64,000 nt of DNA from Conchocele bisecta (GCA_029237695.1 CM055268.1:48812418-48876417), one strand, 5' to 3'. Numbered from the stretch's first letter, positions 10,279 through 22,271 are shown. A program made the numbers and translations. The notes: generated by a model from the letters alone, not told the origin.

Positions 10279-10998
10279 GTATACTGAAACGATTTAAAAC
10301 GCAATAAGGCGGTACACTAGAAACACAATTGCTATCCCGAGGTAGCAATTTAACCCCATCTCTTTAATGTAACGCTTGGAAGAGTGATTTGCAATTGGTT
10401 ATCCGGCGTGTTTGATAGGTTAGCAATATACAATTGTCAAAGTTGTATCACTAAAAGAACATTCACTTGCAGAAATTGGTTATTTTACCGTGGCAAGGTG
10501 TTTATCTGACATTTACATGTAAATCTTGTAAATTGGAAAGCTTCATTTCGTTATGTTGAATGTTGAACAACAACAAGATAAACGATGGCTTACATGGGAA
10601 ATTGATTTCCCTGTTCTATTATGTTTCGCAATTTACCACTTCTACATCAAAGATTATTTGTTTAAAGGTATAAAATATACAGTTTACTAACTTTTGACCG
10701 ACATGCAACATGTTTGGGTGTGCACTTCGGTTGTTCACATGTTTTGAATGGGTCAAATTGTAGCCGTAGATAACATATAGGAGGCGAATTATTGTAGCTA
10801 GGCGGTACACATGTAATTGGACATCCATTTGCGATTACTCGCAGTGTACCACGTGACTTTATGTATCGATTGAGTGTTATTGAGCTAGTTAATGAATTGA
10901 TATTGATCTTCGTAATAACATGTGTGCCAACGTATGTAATGGGTGAATAAATAACATGTTTTCCTTCCATGTTGCGTTTTTAAATCGTTTCAGTATAC
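10279..10998. mobile_element. 720-bp unit with 27-bp terminal inverted repeats
   Basis: GTATACTGAAACGATTTAAA followed by ACGCAA at the left end is matched, inverted, by TTGCGTTTTTAAATCGTTTC followed by AGTATAC at 10972-10998. The interior (minus-strand open frame about 10662-10970) resembles no family I know. It may be a non-autonomous DNA transposon. Confidence 0.5.
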
Positions 10999-11129
10999 AT
11001 GCATATGCAATGTATAATCAGTATTGAACCAAACCATGAGATAAGAAGCGAGTGGGATGTGCATATAGGGTGATAATAAACGTAAATGTGGCTGTGGTTG
11101 AACACATGATGCTTATTTGATTATGTAAC

Positions 11130-11250
11130 CAGTGTAGCACACTCCTGCGGCCTGATAACGATATATATTGCTTGTTAGAAATGAATGGTGTTTCATTTAT
11201 GGAATGGCTAGCAGTGCAGGTCGTGTTCAGACTGTGCGGATGCGGAATTG
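11130..11250. mobile_element. family C MITE fragment
   Basis: CCAGTGTAGCACACTCCTGC, GGCCTGATAACGAT, TTGTTAGAAATG and GTGTTCAGACTGTGCGGATG follow the internal order of family C. Both termini are missing. Confidence 0.6.
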
Positions 11251-11264
11251 TTAATACGAGGGAA

Positions 11265-11345
11265 CTGTTAAATTAAGGGAACGAATTGCTATTTCGTGGG
11301 AACGAATTAAAACAAAAGTACATGTCTCCTGCGGGGCTCCGTACA
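11265..11345. repeat. inverted mate of the repeat at 4040-4160
   Basis: GAACTGTTAAATTAAGGGAA, TATTTCGTGGGAACGAATTA and GGGGCTCCGTAC match the 4.0-4.2 kb copy in the opposite orientation. Confidence 0.65.
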
Positions 11346-11449
11346 CAACAGATATCCTGGAGTCACGCCATCTCTGATTATCAGCCGATGTGTCTTAGTC
11401 ATATATTAAAAATAAAATGATACCACGAGCCAGACAGATACCAGGGGGC

Positions 11450-11689
11450 GGTTTCACTAAACTTCGTACGACTAAAATGTTCGTAAGTACAAAATTATGA
11501 GTCTGTAAATTGCACATAAAAACCGTTTTCTTTTAAACAATTATTGGATTTACATTTATTGAGCATAGGCTGCATATGCAGCCTATGCTCAATAAATGTA
11601 AATCCATCAATTTCTGGACGATCCCAAAGTTGCGCTAACGAACATTTTAGTCGTAAGACATTTAGTGAAACGGGCCCCAGAATGAAAGT
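11450..11689. mobile_element. family D MITE, full copy
   Basis: From GGGGGCGGTTTCACTAAACT to its inverse TTTAGTGAAACGGGCCCC, with the same perfect central hairpin (TTTACATTTATTGAGCATAG) as 4517-4757. Confidence 0.75.
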
Positions 11690-11899
11690 TGTGTGTGACC
11701 AGTCAAGGGAAGACGAACCAGTTGGGTGAACAATGTGAAACTTTGATGTTTGCATTTTATGAATCTCCATTATTTTCTGGTTTCAAAAATGTAGACTTTG
11801 TTATACGTTATGTATTCCACTGACCAGTCAACATAAATTGTGTGAAATTTAACATATATACGTATTATCTTTTCAAATATACTAGCACCTGCTTCAAGT

Positions 11900-13498
11900 C
11901 ACATGTCCACTCAGTAGGCACAGATGTTCTTTTAGTTTATAGGAATTAAATAAGTGTATAATTGTGTCACTATTCCACCAGTTCTAAAAATTACGAGTGC
12001 CCGCTATACAGATATAATCACTTATTGTCTGTTCCACGAAATGCTGCCCAAGATTTATTGCTATAAAAACACTCCAAACTGCTTATTTTGTTTATATATT
12101 TCAATGTAAAACTATTTTTTAGAAATGAGCCTACTTTTTATTTCAAGAAAATCCGTCTAATAACAAAGTTATTTCGAATAAACAGTCATGGATGGGCTTT
12201 TGCCTTATAAATTCATTTCACCGAATTTTAGTTGTTGACAATAAAACAAGAAACTACTATTGCAATAATCACTTCCGGTAGACAACAACAACAACTATTA
12301 TTGCGATCTGAACACAAATTCTTAAATAAATTTGCTTATTAACATCATTTTCTGGCATATAACTTAAACAATTTGCATTAAAATATATAAATTAATCATT
12401 TAATCTTCATATATTTAGCGAATATCATTCATCCATAAGGTTCCAAGTCGATCTGATACTATTGCTAATATGTCCTAATGTATTGTAAATTGTGAATGCT
12501 TACGAACTTGATTCGATTAAACTCGTGACTTTCACCAACCAATCAGCATTTAGTAAACCAAGTTGTCCGCCGGAAATTCGTCCGGCAAAGAAACTGGCTC
12601 ACAGGAAGTGACTGTATACTTCCGCCGGAAATGACGTATATATGGTGTTCCCAAGTCATACCATTAGAGAATGTAGATTTACACCGGTGTCGATGTGCGA
12701 GGATATGTGCAATTAATTTTGCTTGGTAGGAACAGCGTGCCAACCTCAGCTGCTTGGCGTTGTCAATAGATACGAAAGCTGTAGCAGATGATGATGACAT
12801 CATGTTGTATTTTGACCAAATTCTCGGCATTTTCTTCTGGAATTCTTGTACGAACACCGACAAATGGAGGCTCGATTCCTTTATTTTTCAACCTGGCAAG
12901 ATTTGCTCTCATAAATACAAGGTTATTGTCTTTTTTTTAATGATGAAATCCAGCAAGCAGTTCGATGCTAGAAAAATGTTGAAAATCTGACCGCACTTGA
13001 CATTTTAACATTGCAACCCTGCATTCAATTCTTGATTTATGGCTATTACTTCATTATAGGACCGAAATTCAAAAAATAAAAAGATGGCTCATTGCTAAAT
13101 TTTGCTGAAAAATGATTTTATGCCAAAAAATAAGAGTTTTATGGTGTTTAAATAGGTGTAAAAGTTGGGCCGGTTAACGTGAAACAGACAGTAGTAATAT
13201 ATAGTTTACTGATAGTGACTCGCGGTGGTATCAGGCTATTTTCATATGCAAATGAGGCATATCTTTTAATTATTTATACTAATTAAATGCGTCTGAAAAA
13301 AGATATTTTCGACAGATTATAAAGTATGATCATTGCACATCAAAAAATAAATACAGAGAATAAATAGTAATGTTCGTTTACATTTTAAGAAAACACGGTT
13401 ATCGCACCTGACGTCTGATATAAAATGCATAATAATACCAATCACTACGTGGGGTAATGGTGAATGAATGTTTATTTTCGCCAGAAAATGTCATATGT
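11900..13498 (-). mobile_element. family B MITE, split by a 1.17 kb family A element
   Basis: The first part (ACATGTCCACTCAGTAGGCA to CTATACAGATATAATCACT) stops at 12024. The family resumes at 13192 with GTAATATATAG and GATAGTGACTCGCGGTGGTA, and runs to about 13498, where it is truncated. The interruption fits the 12025-13191 insertion exactly. Confidence 0.75.
12025..13191. mobile_element. family A-type element, long form (1167 bp)
   Basis: Ends TTGTCTGTTCCACG and the inverse of CTGTCTGTTTCACG, with TA at 12023-12024 and 13192-13193. The ends are related to the shorter family A copies but the interior is different and longer, including CCGCCGGAAATTCGTCCGGC and a minus-strand open frame (about 12863-12543) that I do not recognise and that lacks transposase motifs. 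Probably another non-autonomous form. Confidence 0.75.
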
Positions 13499-14134
13499 AC
13501 AGAATATACAGAACTATCTGTCTCCTATATTATAACCTGGCATGTGGGACCCCAGTTTTAAGCTTCTTTTTACAGTCAAATTGACAAATTATCATTCGAA
13601 TGCATCACGATATCGTGACGTAACGTTGTTAGAGCCCGGATGCGATACATACACTCGGTGTTTGTGGACTGCAATCGGAATTATGCTATTTGTAGTCAAA
13701 CAGTAAATTTGTACACATAATTCTTCACAAACTTTATATAACAGAATGACGAAGACTATACATATTTCATGAATGAGTTGCGAAGGGAAATAAGTAGTAC
13801 AGAATTACGAAACCATATATCACCTTCTTCTACATTGTCTGAATTCCATGGGATTTAGGATATTGAGCCAATGTTTTCTTCTTCATGTATTTATGTACAA
13901 TTATGTTATTTACAGCATGTATTACACAATACAGAATTCCCACTCACATACACACCATTCATACATATCATACATCAATATCACAGATAGAATACAATTT
14001 AGTATGTTTATGCTTCACTATTGTCACAAGTAATGATCATTGAAATTGGTATTTCCACATGGTAACACTATATATCAAAATACATGTAATTTAATAACGC
14101 ACAAGTCACAGTTCCTTTGAATGTTTGATATACG
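13499..14134. other. no feature recognised
   Basis: AT-rich, with no convincing coding frame. The short (ATCACCACCT)-like array just beyond it at 14168-14196 belongs to the LTR-like region. Confidence 0.4.
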
Positions 14135-15182
14135 TTAAATTGTACCCAAAGTGACCCCCTTACTACTATCACCACCTATCACCACCTATCACCACCGTTA
14201 AATGTCCCACATACGTCCAAGTCCACGTCCGAAGTAAATGTTTTACATACATGTGCTTCAATGACTGAAGTATAAGTATACCCCAGCAGTCACCAATATT
14301 TAGTTCACTGCTGTCTATTTATATCGCTGCTGACGTCACTATAATGCCGTTCTTCGCGAGAGTCACGTCAGGAAACCTCAATAAATATATCCAACTGTAG
14401 ATAGGCGATGCATCTGCGTGCATCGTAGACCGCTATCTCTAATATCCGCCACCTTCCCGACTCTTCTATCGACTACGTCTATGGATCCCGCTCTAACTAC
14501 TCAAATGCCCTCTGGATCGTCCATCCGCTGAAATTAAAGAACGAGCCCGATATCCCATCTGCCTCTCTACTAAACTCCCTGCGACGCACAATATTCCACG
14601 CGTATACAATACAGAGTACCTATTTACTATCTAATTAAACATACCTGATCATCTTCCATCAGCATGAAAGAATCCAATGAGATTTTATGTATTTCTCCCT
14701 CTCTCTCTGACCAAGCTGCCAGATATGCCTATTCACACAACCATCTCTCACAAACATCCAACACACACTGTTCTACAAGATTTAAACTCACTTGCAAACT
14801 ACCCACAAGTACTAACATAGCTCACTGACCACGGATTATCCTTGACCAGTAACAAAAGATTTCCCTTCAATCAAAATTGGTCATTTACTCCCAGGCCCCT
14901 GTTGTACCTTGTAAGCTAATCCTACAGCACCTATCTCCCATTCTCATTACATATATACTATTGCTGAATTATGATCCTCACCAGCCTAGATCGCTATATA
15001 CATTTGTATTTCTCTGTGACATAACTCCCCTCCAATGGACAAAAGTGTACCACACTTTTGTTTCACTCACAGAGAACCTACAATACCCTTGTCTCGTATT
15101 ACACTCTAAAAACACAGTTTCCCTAGCTATTTCTGTGCTAGCTCTAGTCAACTTCGATACGACTGAGATAGTCTGCCCCCAC
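14135..15182 (-). promoter_or_regulatory. LTR-like promoter region of the gypsy element
   Basis: On the minus strand, directly after the integrase frame, the sequence starts TGTGGGGGCAGACTATCTC. Further along it carries a CRE-type palindrome TGACGTCA (14331-14338), a TATA box (ATATAAATA, 14316-14324) and a degenerate array of GGTGGTGATA. The end near GGGTACA (about 14135) is a guess. TG start, promoter order and position after pol suggest a 3' LTR of about 1 kb, but no second LTR is in the window to confirm the borders. Confidence 0.35.
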
Positions 15183-15189
15183 ATTGCTT

Positions 15190-16477
15190 TTACCCGCGAT
15201 TGCTTATATGGTGAACCTTATCATTCCACACAATCTTATTTGCATTACCTTTCTCCTCATCTGTACTTACCATTTCAACTGCTCCTGCTATCACTGGTTC
15301 TTGGTCTTCGACTGACCTCTCGTTGAATATCTTCAACATGTTTGCATGGAATATTTTCTCCTTTCCATTCATGTTTACAATGTAATCCATCTCATTCCTT
15401 ACCTGTTTCACTGGGAACGGTCCTTTCCACTTCATCAGTAATTTGTTGTTGTTAGTAGGTAACAATATCAAGACGCGCTGCCCGACTTTGAACTTTCTAT
15501 CTTTGGCCTTACTGTCAAAATACCTTTTATAGTACTTAGCAGCATCTCGTAGGTTGTTATGAGCTAATTGACAAGTTTCTTCCAACCTTTGTTTCAAGTC
15601 TATCACGTACTGGTAAGTTGTCTGAACCTAACTATCATCTGATCTCTTTGACCACAGCTCTCTTAATACCGTCATTGGTCCACGAACAGTCCGACCATAT
15701 AGCAACTCAAATGGTGAGAGCCCAATACTCTCCTGTGGCACCTCTCTGTACGCGAACAACACTGCCCCTATATACTTATCCCAATCCTTTGGCCTCTCTG
15801 CGCTCATCTTACGTAGCATGCTCTTCAGTGTCCCGTTAAATTTCTCTACTAGACCGTTGCACTGCGGGTGATAAGGGGTTGTTGTTACCGATTGAATGCA
15901 TAATAATCTATTTACCTCTTTCATCATACCTCCCGTGAACTGTGAACCTTTGTCTGATAGAACCTCCTGGGGGACACCTACCCGACTAATCATATCTACC
16001 ATGGCCTCTGCGACCCACTCTGTTTATATAGTAGGTAGTACTACCGCCTCTGGATATCTTGTTGCATAATCGACCATAGTCAAAATGAAACGGTTACCTT
16101 TATCTGATGCTGGGAAGATGGGTCCTATGATATCTACTGCCACTCGCTTGAAGGGAGTGTCCATGAGTGGCATCCTGCCTAGCTTTACCTTAGCAATTCT
16201 TCCCTTCGGTACTGTTAACTGACACGGCTTACATGACTGACAGAACCTTCTAATGTCAGTTTTACACCCTGGCCAATAAAACTCCGAAATGATCCTATCA
16301 GTGGTCTTACGTGTTCCCAAGTGACCCGCCATCATTGTCTCGTGACCCAACTTCATTACCCCAGTCCTAAGTGTCTTTGGCACTACAAGCTGATAGTGTT
16401 TCTGCCCATCTCTACATTGGAACTGCCGATACAATGTGCCTTCTATATATGTCCAGCTGGTTTCACCTGATCTTGTT
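15190..16477 (-). pseudogene. Ty3/gypsy integrase (distal part of pol), two in-frame stops
   Basis: One minus-strand frame holds, in order: a zinc-binding module (HETMMAGH, then CQSCKPC), the catalytic core with AVDIIG, LSDKGSQF and NGLVEKFNGT (D, D and E, with 35 residues between the last two), and a C-terminal part with the GPF motif (MKWKGPFPV). Two stops, TAA at 16026-16024 and TAG at 15630-15628, are the only breaks. The DDE residues are intact. The frame is open upstream to 16471 and is in the same frame as the protease fragment at 27192-26785. The protein would end with HHISNRG and a stop at 15190; no reverse transcriptase or RNase H follows or precedes it. It is a dead copy. Confidence 0.85.
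16471..16477. repeat. 7-bp target duplication, left copy (TCTTGTT)
   Basis: TCTTGTT here and at 26785-26791 flank the 10.3 kb insertion. In the minus-strand pol frame both copies cover the same two codons, ACA AGA, in the same phase. Confidence 0.75.
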
Positions 16478-16492
16478 TATTTCACGATTTTA

Positions 16493-16543
16493 TTTTTCAT
16501 AGAACGCCTATATTCTCGTGAATAGTTACAGGCGTTCTATAAT
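16493..16543. repeat. hairpin near the left end of the 10.3 kb insertion
   Basis: ATAGAACGCCTATATTCTCG and its partner CAGGCGTTCTAT form a stem with a short loop, 15 bp inside the left border. A second small palindrome, TGTGTCCAATTTATTGGACACA, lies near 16813-16834. Confidence 0.7.
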
Positions 16544-16941
16544 TACAATCGGTCGATGGGCCGAATGGGGTTCGCTGCGGGAAACTTCGTAAAATGAAAG
16601 TGTGCCAATACCAACAAGCTATATGTTAGTTCAATATTGAAACATGCTAACACCTGTAAACATTGATAGGTTATATTAAAATAATAATACGCATGTAATT
16701 TGCAAAAAAATAGCTTCCCAATGAAATTTAGTTTAAATAGATTATCCCGTATGGAGCCTCATTTAGAACGTCCGGCACATATAGAGTCAATATTTGAACC
16801 TTTTTACTAAACGCCATAGTGTCATGTGTCCAATTTATTGGACACAGGACACTTTTTTTTAATAATAATATATACCAACCAATAACAAATTTACGTTTAA
16901 AAAGTCAGCTATTTGTTGTTAATGCGATTTTATTTTCATTG

Positions 16942-17239
16942 TGACGTCATACTATATTTCGTGTCCTGCCAAACGCGTAATAATACAATGATTGGTCATA
17001 TTGCCATTACACGTACTGGTCGAAGCCATCGTGTCATTATTGCTGTCTTCATTGTTGATAAGCTCTAATTACGGAAATACAGATACTCATTGTGTACTCG
17101 ACGATTTGTGAATGCTACAGACGTACATTTCTGCAAATTTGCTAAAGTTGAGAGGACAATACGGCGACAGCCAAGACGCATCAATAATTGACCTACATTT
17201 AAAGTCTACCAGCTGCCAGACACGAAACATTCGTTTCAG
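16942..17239 (+). other. candidate promoter and non-coding first exon
   Basis: TGACGTCA (16942-16949) is followed by about 290 bp of less AT-rich sequence ending TTCGTTTCAG|GTAGGAATT, a good splice donor at 17239/17240. No long frame crosses it, so if transcribed this would be a 5' UTR or non-coding exon. The next plausible exon on this strand begins at 21350. This is inference from splice-like signals only. Confidence 0.25.
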
Positions 17240-17633
17240 GTAGGAATTATTTCTTTATTACTGTTGACCAATATTTGAATCGTGCTGACTTCGACAGCAC
17301 TTTTAACCACAGGGCTACTAAAATAATTCCATTGTATTCAATCTAACATGAATTCAAGTGGGTGGGGGATATTCAACATTGCCTGTGCATGTGCCGAGTC
17401 ATTGGTTTTCGCGACCAATGTTGTTTCCACAATTGTTGTTTAAATAGCGAATTTATGGTGCATCTCTCGGACTCTGTGTGTTTGTGGCACCTCGATACTT
17501 GTAGATTCACTTTGATATATGTTTTCAGTCCAACAAGTCAATTCATTATCTATTTAGGCTATTATCTGTTATCTGTTATCTATTGTCTATATAGTATAGG
17601 CTTTTAGCCACTTAAAAAAGACACTACTTCATT

Positions 17634-17678
17634 CCCCCCCCCCCCCCCCCCCCCCACCCCCCCCCCCCCCCCCCCCCC
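17634..17678. repeat. poly-C tract
   Basis: About 44 bp of C with a single A, i.e. poly-G on the minus strand. The Gly-rich open frames through it are artefacts. Such tracts are often mis-assembled. Confidence 0.9.
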
Positions 17679-17699
17679 ACGAGAGTAAAATGTGTTTAT

Positions 17700-18060
17700 A
17701 AAAACTGTAACAACAGTGATGAAATAAGTAAAAAATTGAGGTGTGCGAATCCAGGTACACTGCATTTGCACAGCGGTGACTTTTCCCCGAAATATCATGA
17801 ATATAGGCCGGTGCAGTATTTCTATTAAGTATTATAAGTGTACCCGGCTTCGCACCGTGTATGTGGCTTTGCACACACCAATATTTTACATGTCTGATTA
17901 TTCATGTTGTTTTCTTAAGACAAGTGTTTTCAGAAAGTCACGTGTTTACACGATTTAGAAAAATAAAACAACAGTGACCCCACAAAAAGTAAAAAAATTG
18001 AAATGCAGTATTTGTATTAAGTATTTGTATTGCAGTGGGTGCATGGGCTTCCTAAAATTT
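17700..18060 (+). repeat. diverged local duplication
   Basis: Blocks ACAACAGTGA, AAAAAGTAAAAAATTGA-like and GCAGTATTTCTATTAAGTAT occur near 17710-17840 and again near 17968-18040 in the same order. No coding frame is kept. Confidence 0.4.
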
Positions 18061-18199
18061 ATTTGTACACAGGGTACCCATGTTTGGTCTGGGGTGGTGA
18101 TGAGGGACTTCTTTGCTTCATTGGGTGACCTCGCGAAATATGGGCGGGGGTGGAGACTGTATGTTTGTTGGGATTACAATCGTGTCTGTTAATTCTGCA

Positions 18200-19480
18200 C
18201 ACCTAATAATAATTTTCGTGAAAATGTCCATATTCAGTCTAAATTTCCTGAACATTCAAGGCAGTTCTTAGCCAAGATAATCACGGCTAAACAGATGGCT
18301 TTTACTATTTCATCTGTCGTCTATTATCTGTATCCGCCTAGCGGAGACCCAGCCAAATTTGATCAAAATATCAGTCCATTTTGTCCTTGAGTTTTGCGAA
18401 TAATACGGGAATAAAATAATAACCAATGTCGGTATATTTGCATGTGTATTATTGGTTTATGAAGCTTTTTTTAACAGATCTGTTGTTGATCTATTATTTA
18501 GTAAGCAGGACCACTAATCATTTTGACCATGTTCTGAATAACTTTTTACCAAACTATCGAAGGAATGGGATAAAATTGTGACTTAGTATACCGTTAATCA
18601 GCTGATTTATTCCAAAATCAACATAATTTATTCTGACGTAATTAAAGCTGGGCAAAACAAAAATTACGTGAATTGTGCATTAGCCGGTGCGCAGAATTAG
18701 CCGAAATGACATTTTTTATATGCAGATCAGAATGTCAGTTTTCATTGGTTTGATACATGTACAGATATGTATGTCAGTGATTCTATATTTTATGTACATC
18801 TGGTGTCCCGGTGTAATTTACTGACAAATCACACAATTTATAAGGAAATGGAAATTTTTTTTTTTTCAGTAAAGAAACTATGTATAATACCATGTATATA
18901 ACGATGTTTGGTGCATGTGGTAAAACACGGCATTCTGTTAGTTGCCAAGCTATTTTGTTTTGCTTAACTTTACTGATTCATATTAAATACATGTTGTTGG
19001 GTTGCCATAAATGAGAAATTCCACGACTTGCTACTAAATTTCTGTTTCGCACTAATACAATTAGCTTACCATATTCTTGACACTTTTCTAAATAGATGCC
19101 CCTTTCAGTTGTATGTTTTATGCCGTTGAAAAGAAAAAAATGTAAATGTAAAGCTATATTTTACTCAGTAAATGTACATAACGGAAATTACATTTCTGAG
19201 ACCCCTGGTCCCTTGAAGTGGAAATAAAATTAAAAAAATGACGAGAACAATTGGCTATACGTTATAAATGTAACAACTGGACTGTCACCCAATGGAAATA
19301 AACACAGTTTAATGAACTTATTGGTTCTACATCGAAACTAGAAAAACGACACCAATATGTACATAAAATATCGAATCACTGATGTCTCATATTATTGAAC
19401 CATGTTATTGTATTGCGGTTGCGAACAATAACTTGCAATCTACTCCTGTACCGTCTGTAGCAGAGTTACTATTCCATTCA
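18200..19480. other. no gene recognised
   Basis: AT-rich. The stretch at about 18218-18262 (ATTCAGTCTAAATTTCCTGA) recurs near 54451-54485; otherwise nothing is shared with the rest of the window. Confidence 0.4.
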
Positions 19481-19483
19481 TAC

Positions 19484-20472
19484 ATGTAGGCTTCCTCTAC
19501 ATAATAGCTAATCAGATCTGATTTACACTTTAGTTGTTAATTGTGACACAATTTGTATATTTTCCATCTGAAAAAAAATTATTATAAAAGTAATACGTAT
19601 GGATCACGATTTGCCTGGGTGGTGGCCCTCATGCACGTTTTTCATCTTTCGCTCTTTCTGTTACATGGGAGTTGAATTGGGTAATTGCCCATTATAGAAG
19701 TAGTAAGATTATTACTGATCCTACTGCTTTTGGGAGGGGCCATGTGATTCTGGTGTGGCGAGGACCTGGCATCAGACCAGGATCATCCTGATTTCAGGGC
19801 TGAGTATATAGTTCTTTTATTGTAAATATTAATTTCTGATTTTTGGATTTTCCCCCCATTTGTACATGTACTTGAACATGTACTTGTACAGGTAATGGGA
19901 TTTATTACTAAACCCATTGACCCGGCCTTAAATGACCGCATCTGCCGTTAGACCCCAACAAACAAATAAATGATATACGTAGGCTTCCTCTACAGAATAG
20001 CTAATCAGATCTGATTTACACTTTAGTTGTTAATTGTGACCTAATTTGTATATTTTCCAGCTGAAAAAAAAACTAAAAAAAAACTATTTATAAAAGTAAT
20101 TTAACAAAAACTTTACGTGGGGAGGTGGTCGGATGAAGGAGAACGAGACGACTTAAATTAACGGTAGTGGTTCCTCCATATAGGAATCACTATTTGCCTG
20201 GTTTGACCCTTCAGTACATTTTTATCTTTGGCTCTTTTGTTACCTTGGAGTTGAATTGGGTTATTGCCCATTATTAAAAGTAGTAGAAGATTATTACTTA
20301 TCCTACTGCTTTTGGGAGGGGCTAAGTGATTCTGGTGTGGCGAGGACCTGGTATCGGACCAGGATTGTTCTGATTTCAGCGCTGAATATATAGTTTTGTT
20401 ATTGTAAATATTCAGTTCTGATTTTGGGATTTTCCCCCCATTTGTACTGTACGTGAAAATATACATGTACTT
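19484..20472 (+). repeat. tandem duplication carrying two family S SINEs
   Basis: A unit of about 490 bp occurs twice (about 19484-19888 and 19974-20472), each starting TAGGCTTCCTCTACA and CTAATCAGATCTGATTTACA, then a family S SINE (GTTGAATTGGG, CCTACTGCTTTTGGGAGGGG, GGACCTGGCATCAGACCAGG, TCCCCCCATTTGTAC). The first copy keeps the SINE tail near 19960-19975 (CCAACAAACAAATAAA). The duplication came after the SINE insertion. Confidence 0.7.
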
Positions 20473-20496
20473 TTTCTTTTTGTATGAAACGTGAAT

Positions 20497-21040
20497 TTCG
20501 TCACTGATATCAGGGGCGATAACTGTGTTTCCATTAAAGGTTAATGGAAACTATATTCTGTCTGCTTAGTTTTGTTATGTGCACTATGATCGTACTTTAT
20601 AATGTGTCAATAAAAATATTTGTTCGGGCGACACATTTAATGGGTATAAATAAAATGTCATGTCTCATTTGCATATCAAAATAGCCTGATACCACCGCGA
20701 GTCACTATCAGTAAAATCAATATTACTGAATGATTATATGTGTAATGTGGGCCTGCACTCGTAATTTTTAAAACTGGCGGAATACATGTACCGTAGTTAC
20801 ACAATTATACACTTATTTAATTCTTATAGGCAAACAGTTATGCCTACTAGATGGGACCACAGGTTGAAGTACATTGTAATGGACCGAGGTCTATAAATAC
20901 ATTAAATACGCCTAAAAGCGTCCATAAACGAAACAAAAAGCTAAAAAAAGTTTTGTTACTCCCTCAATACACACACATATATATATCTCGGTCCGTTACT
21001 TCAACCTGTGGATAGGACCCCAACTTTAGCTGCTACAGTA
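20497..21040 (+). mobile_element. family B MITE, end-truncated, with a family F element inserted
   Basis: Begins at TGATATCAGGGGCGATAACT and follows family B to GCCTACTAGATGGGACC. The related copy at 24606-24955 continues straight into CCCCAATT; here the CCCCAACTT flank comes only after the F element (20856-21008). Confidence 0.65.
20856..21008. mobile_element. family F MITE with 8-9 bp target duplication
   Basis: Inverted ends CACAGGTTGAAGTA and TACTTCAACCTGTG, each followed inward by a GGACCGAG-type block. The flanks are GATGGGAC on the left and GATAGGAC on the right, one mismatch. The length of the duplication points to a hAT or Mutator-type transposase in trans; the superfamily is not decided. 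Confidence 0.6.
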
Positions 21041-21349
21041 ATTTGCGAACCAGATCTCTTATTCACTATTCTGCAGAGGAAGACTATGAATGGAAACGTA
21101 ACTCTGCTACGGACAGTACGGTTGTAGATTTCAAGAGTTACTGTTCACAACTATGAACAATGTGGCTTACTCGCTTACCACATTTATCCAAGTGTTGTGA
21201 GTTTGATGCCCGGGTGGGATGTAGTTCTCTAAGCACTGTTTCATGTTGGAAAGTTGCGGAGTCATTTGCTGAGTAATGGTATTAATACTGGTAAAGAAAT
21301 CAATAAAAGGCTAACCATGTACATAATAGTGTTTGATTGTTTGTTTCAG

Positions 21350-21674
21350 GGAAGCCGTCTACAGATCTTAGCCATCTGGATTATTCGTCGAGCCTCTTCA
21401 ACTTCACCCTGCAGTCGAGGCAGACACCAGCAGGGCTATTGAGATAGTATATGGGCGGTTTCAGAAGAAGCAGATAAGGCGGAAATTGTTTCTCATTCTG
21501 CTGTTGAAGGACAAAGGCCACCAGAAGAATCGCTGCCCGAAGACACAACTCCACCTGGGCAACAAGTTGCCAAACACTCGCGAAATGGGAACTGATCCAG
21601 TTCCTGACCTACACGAAGCAAAATATAGTGTCGCCATGACAGACTGTCATCATCTTAAGATCAGCGACATCTGA
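21350..21674 (+). other. candidate exon with splice acceptor, product unknown
   Basis: TTTGATTGTTTGTTTCAG|GGAAGC is a good acceptor. One frame is open from about 21375 to the TGA at 21672 (about 98 codons: VEADTSRAIEIVYGRFQKKQ, ending KISDI), but it has a TAG 20 bp after the acceptor. The codon make-up looks more like coding or once-coding DNA than the surroundings. I do not recognise the product. It may be a decayed host exon carried by the 10.3 kb insertion, or a non-coding RNA exon. Confidence 0.3.
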
Positions 21675-22059
21675 AAATATAACCCTCGAGGAAGAGCTTG
21701 AGAAAGACAAGTTCAGTTACAAAAAATTAACCATTTAACCGGAGTACCATCCATGCCAGAGGCAGTGTTTGTGTGGTTCTTAACTCTGATTTCTGCTCTA
21801 ATCATCTAAACAACCTGTTGAAAGGATGTGTCGTGAAGACATGTTACTTCTTGTGTTGATGGAATTGAGAATGAATCTTATTCACACAAATCTGACTTGT
21901 GCAGTTTTAAGATTTGTCAATATTTTTTGAATCGGTGACTCATTCTTGTGGTGGACAGAATGACATTTGTACATTTCTGATTATGTGACACTCGAAGGAC
22001 TAGATATTGAAATGGTCAGAAATATATTTACTATGCTTTTACACATATGTGGCTGTGAC

Positions 22060-22271
22060 CTCAGGTTGAAGTAACGGACCATGGCCTATAAATACATTAA
22101 ATATACCTAAGAGCATCAATAAGTGAGAGAAAAATAAGCTAAACAAAATGTATTTACTCCATGTGTGATATATGGGAGTAAATAATTTGTTTAGCCTATT
22201 TTATTTCACTTATTGATGCTTTTAGGTATATTTAATGTTATTTATAGGTATTGGTCCGTTACTTTAACCGT
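22060..22271. mobile_element. family F MITE with 10-bp target duplication
   Basis: Ends CTCAGGTTGAAGTAACGG and the inverse (CCGTTACTTTAACCGT); long arms through ATAAATACATTAAATATACC. TGGCTGTGAC is duplicated exactly at 22050-22059 and 22272-22281; it is the start of a family C element, so F landed in the C terminus. Confidence 0.75.

Noticed and set aside
12543..12990. Transposase gene inside the long family A element
   Set aside because: The open frames on both strands are short and show no DDE motif or helix-turn-helix pattern.
14877..15326. Plus-strand 149-codon frame
   Set aside because: Antisense to the LTR-like region and the end of the integrase frame; the integrase motifs make the minus strand the coding one.
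17604..17874. Gly-rich minus-strand frames
   Set aside because: Produced by the poly-C tract.
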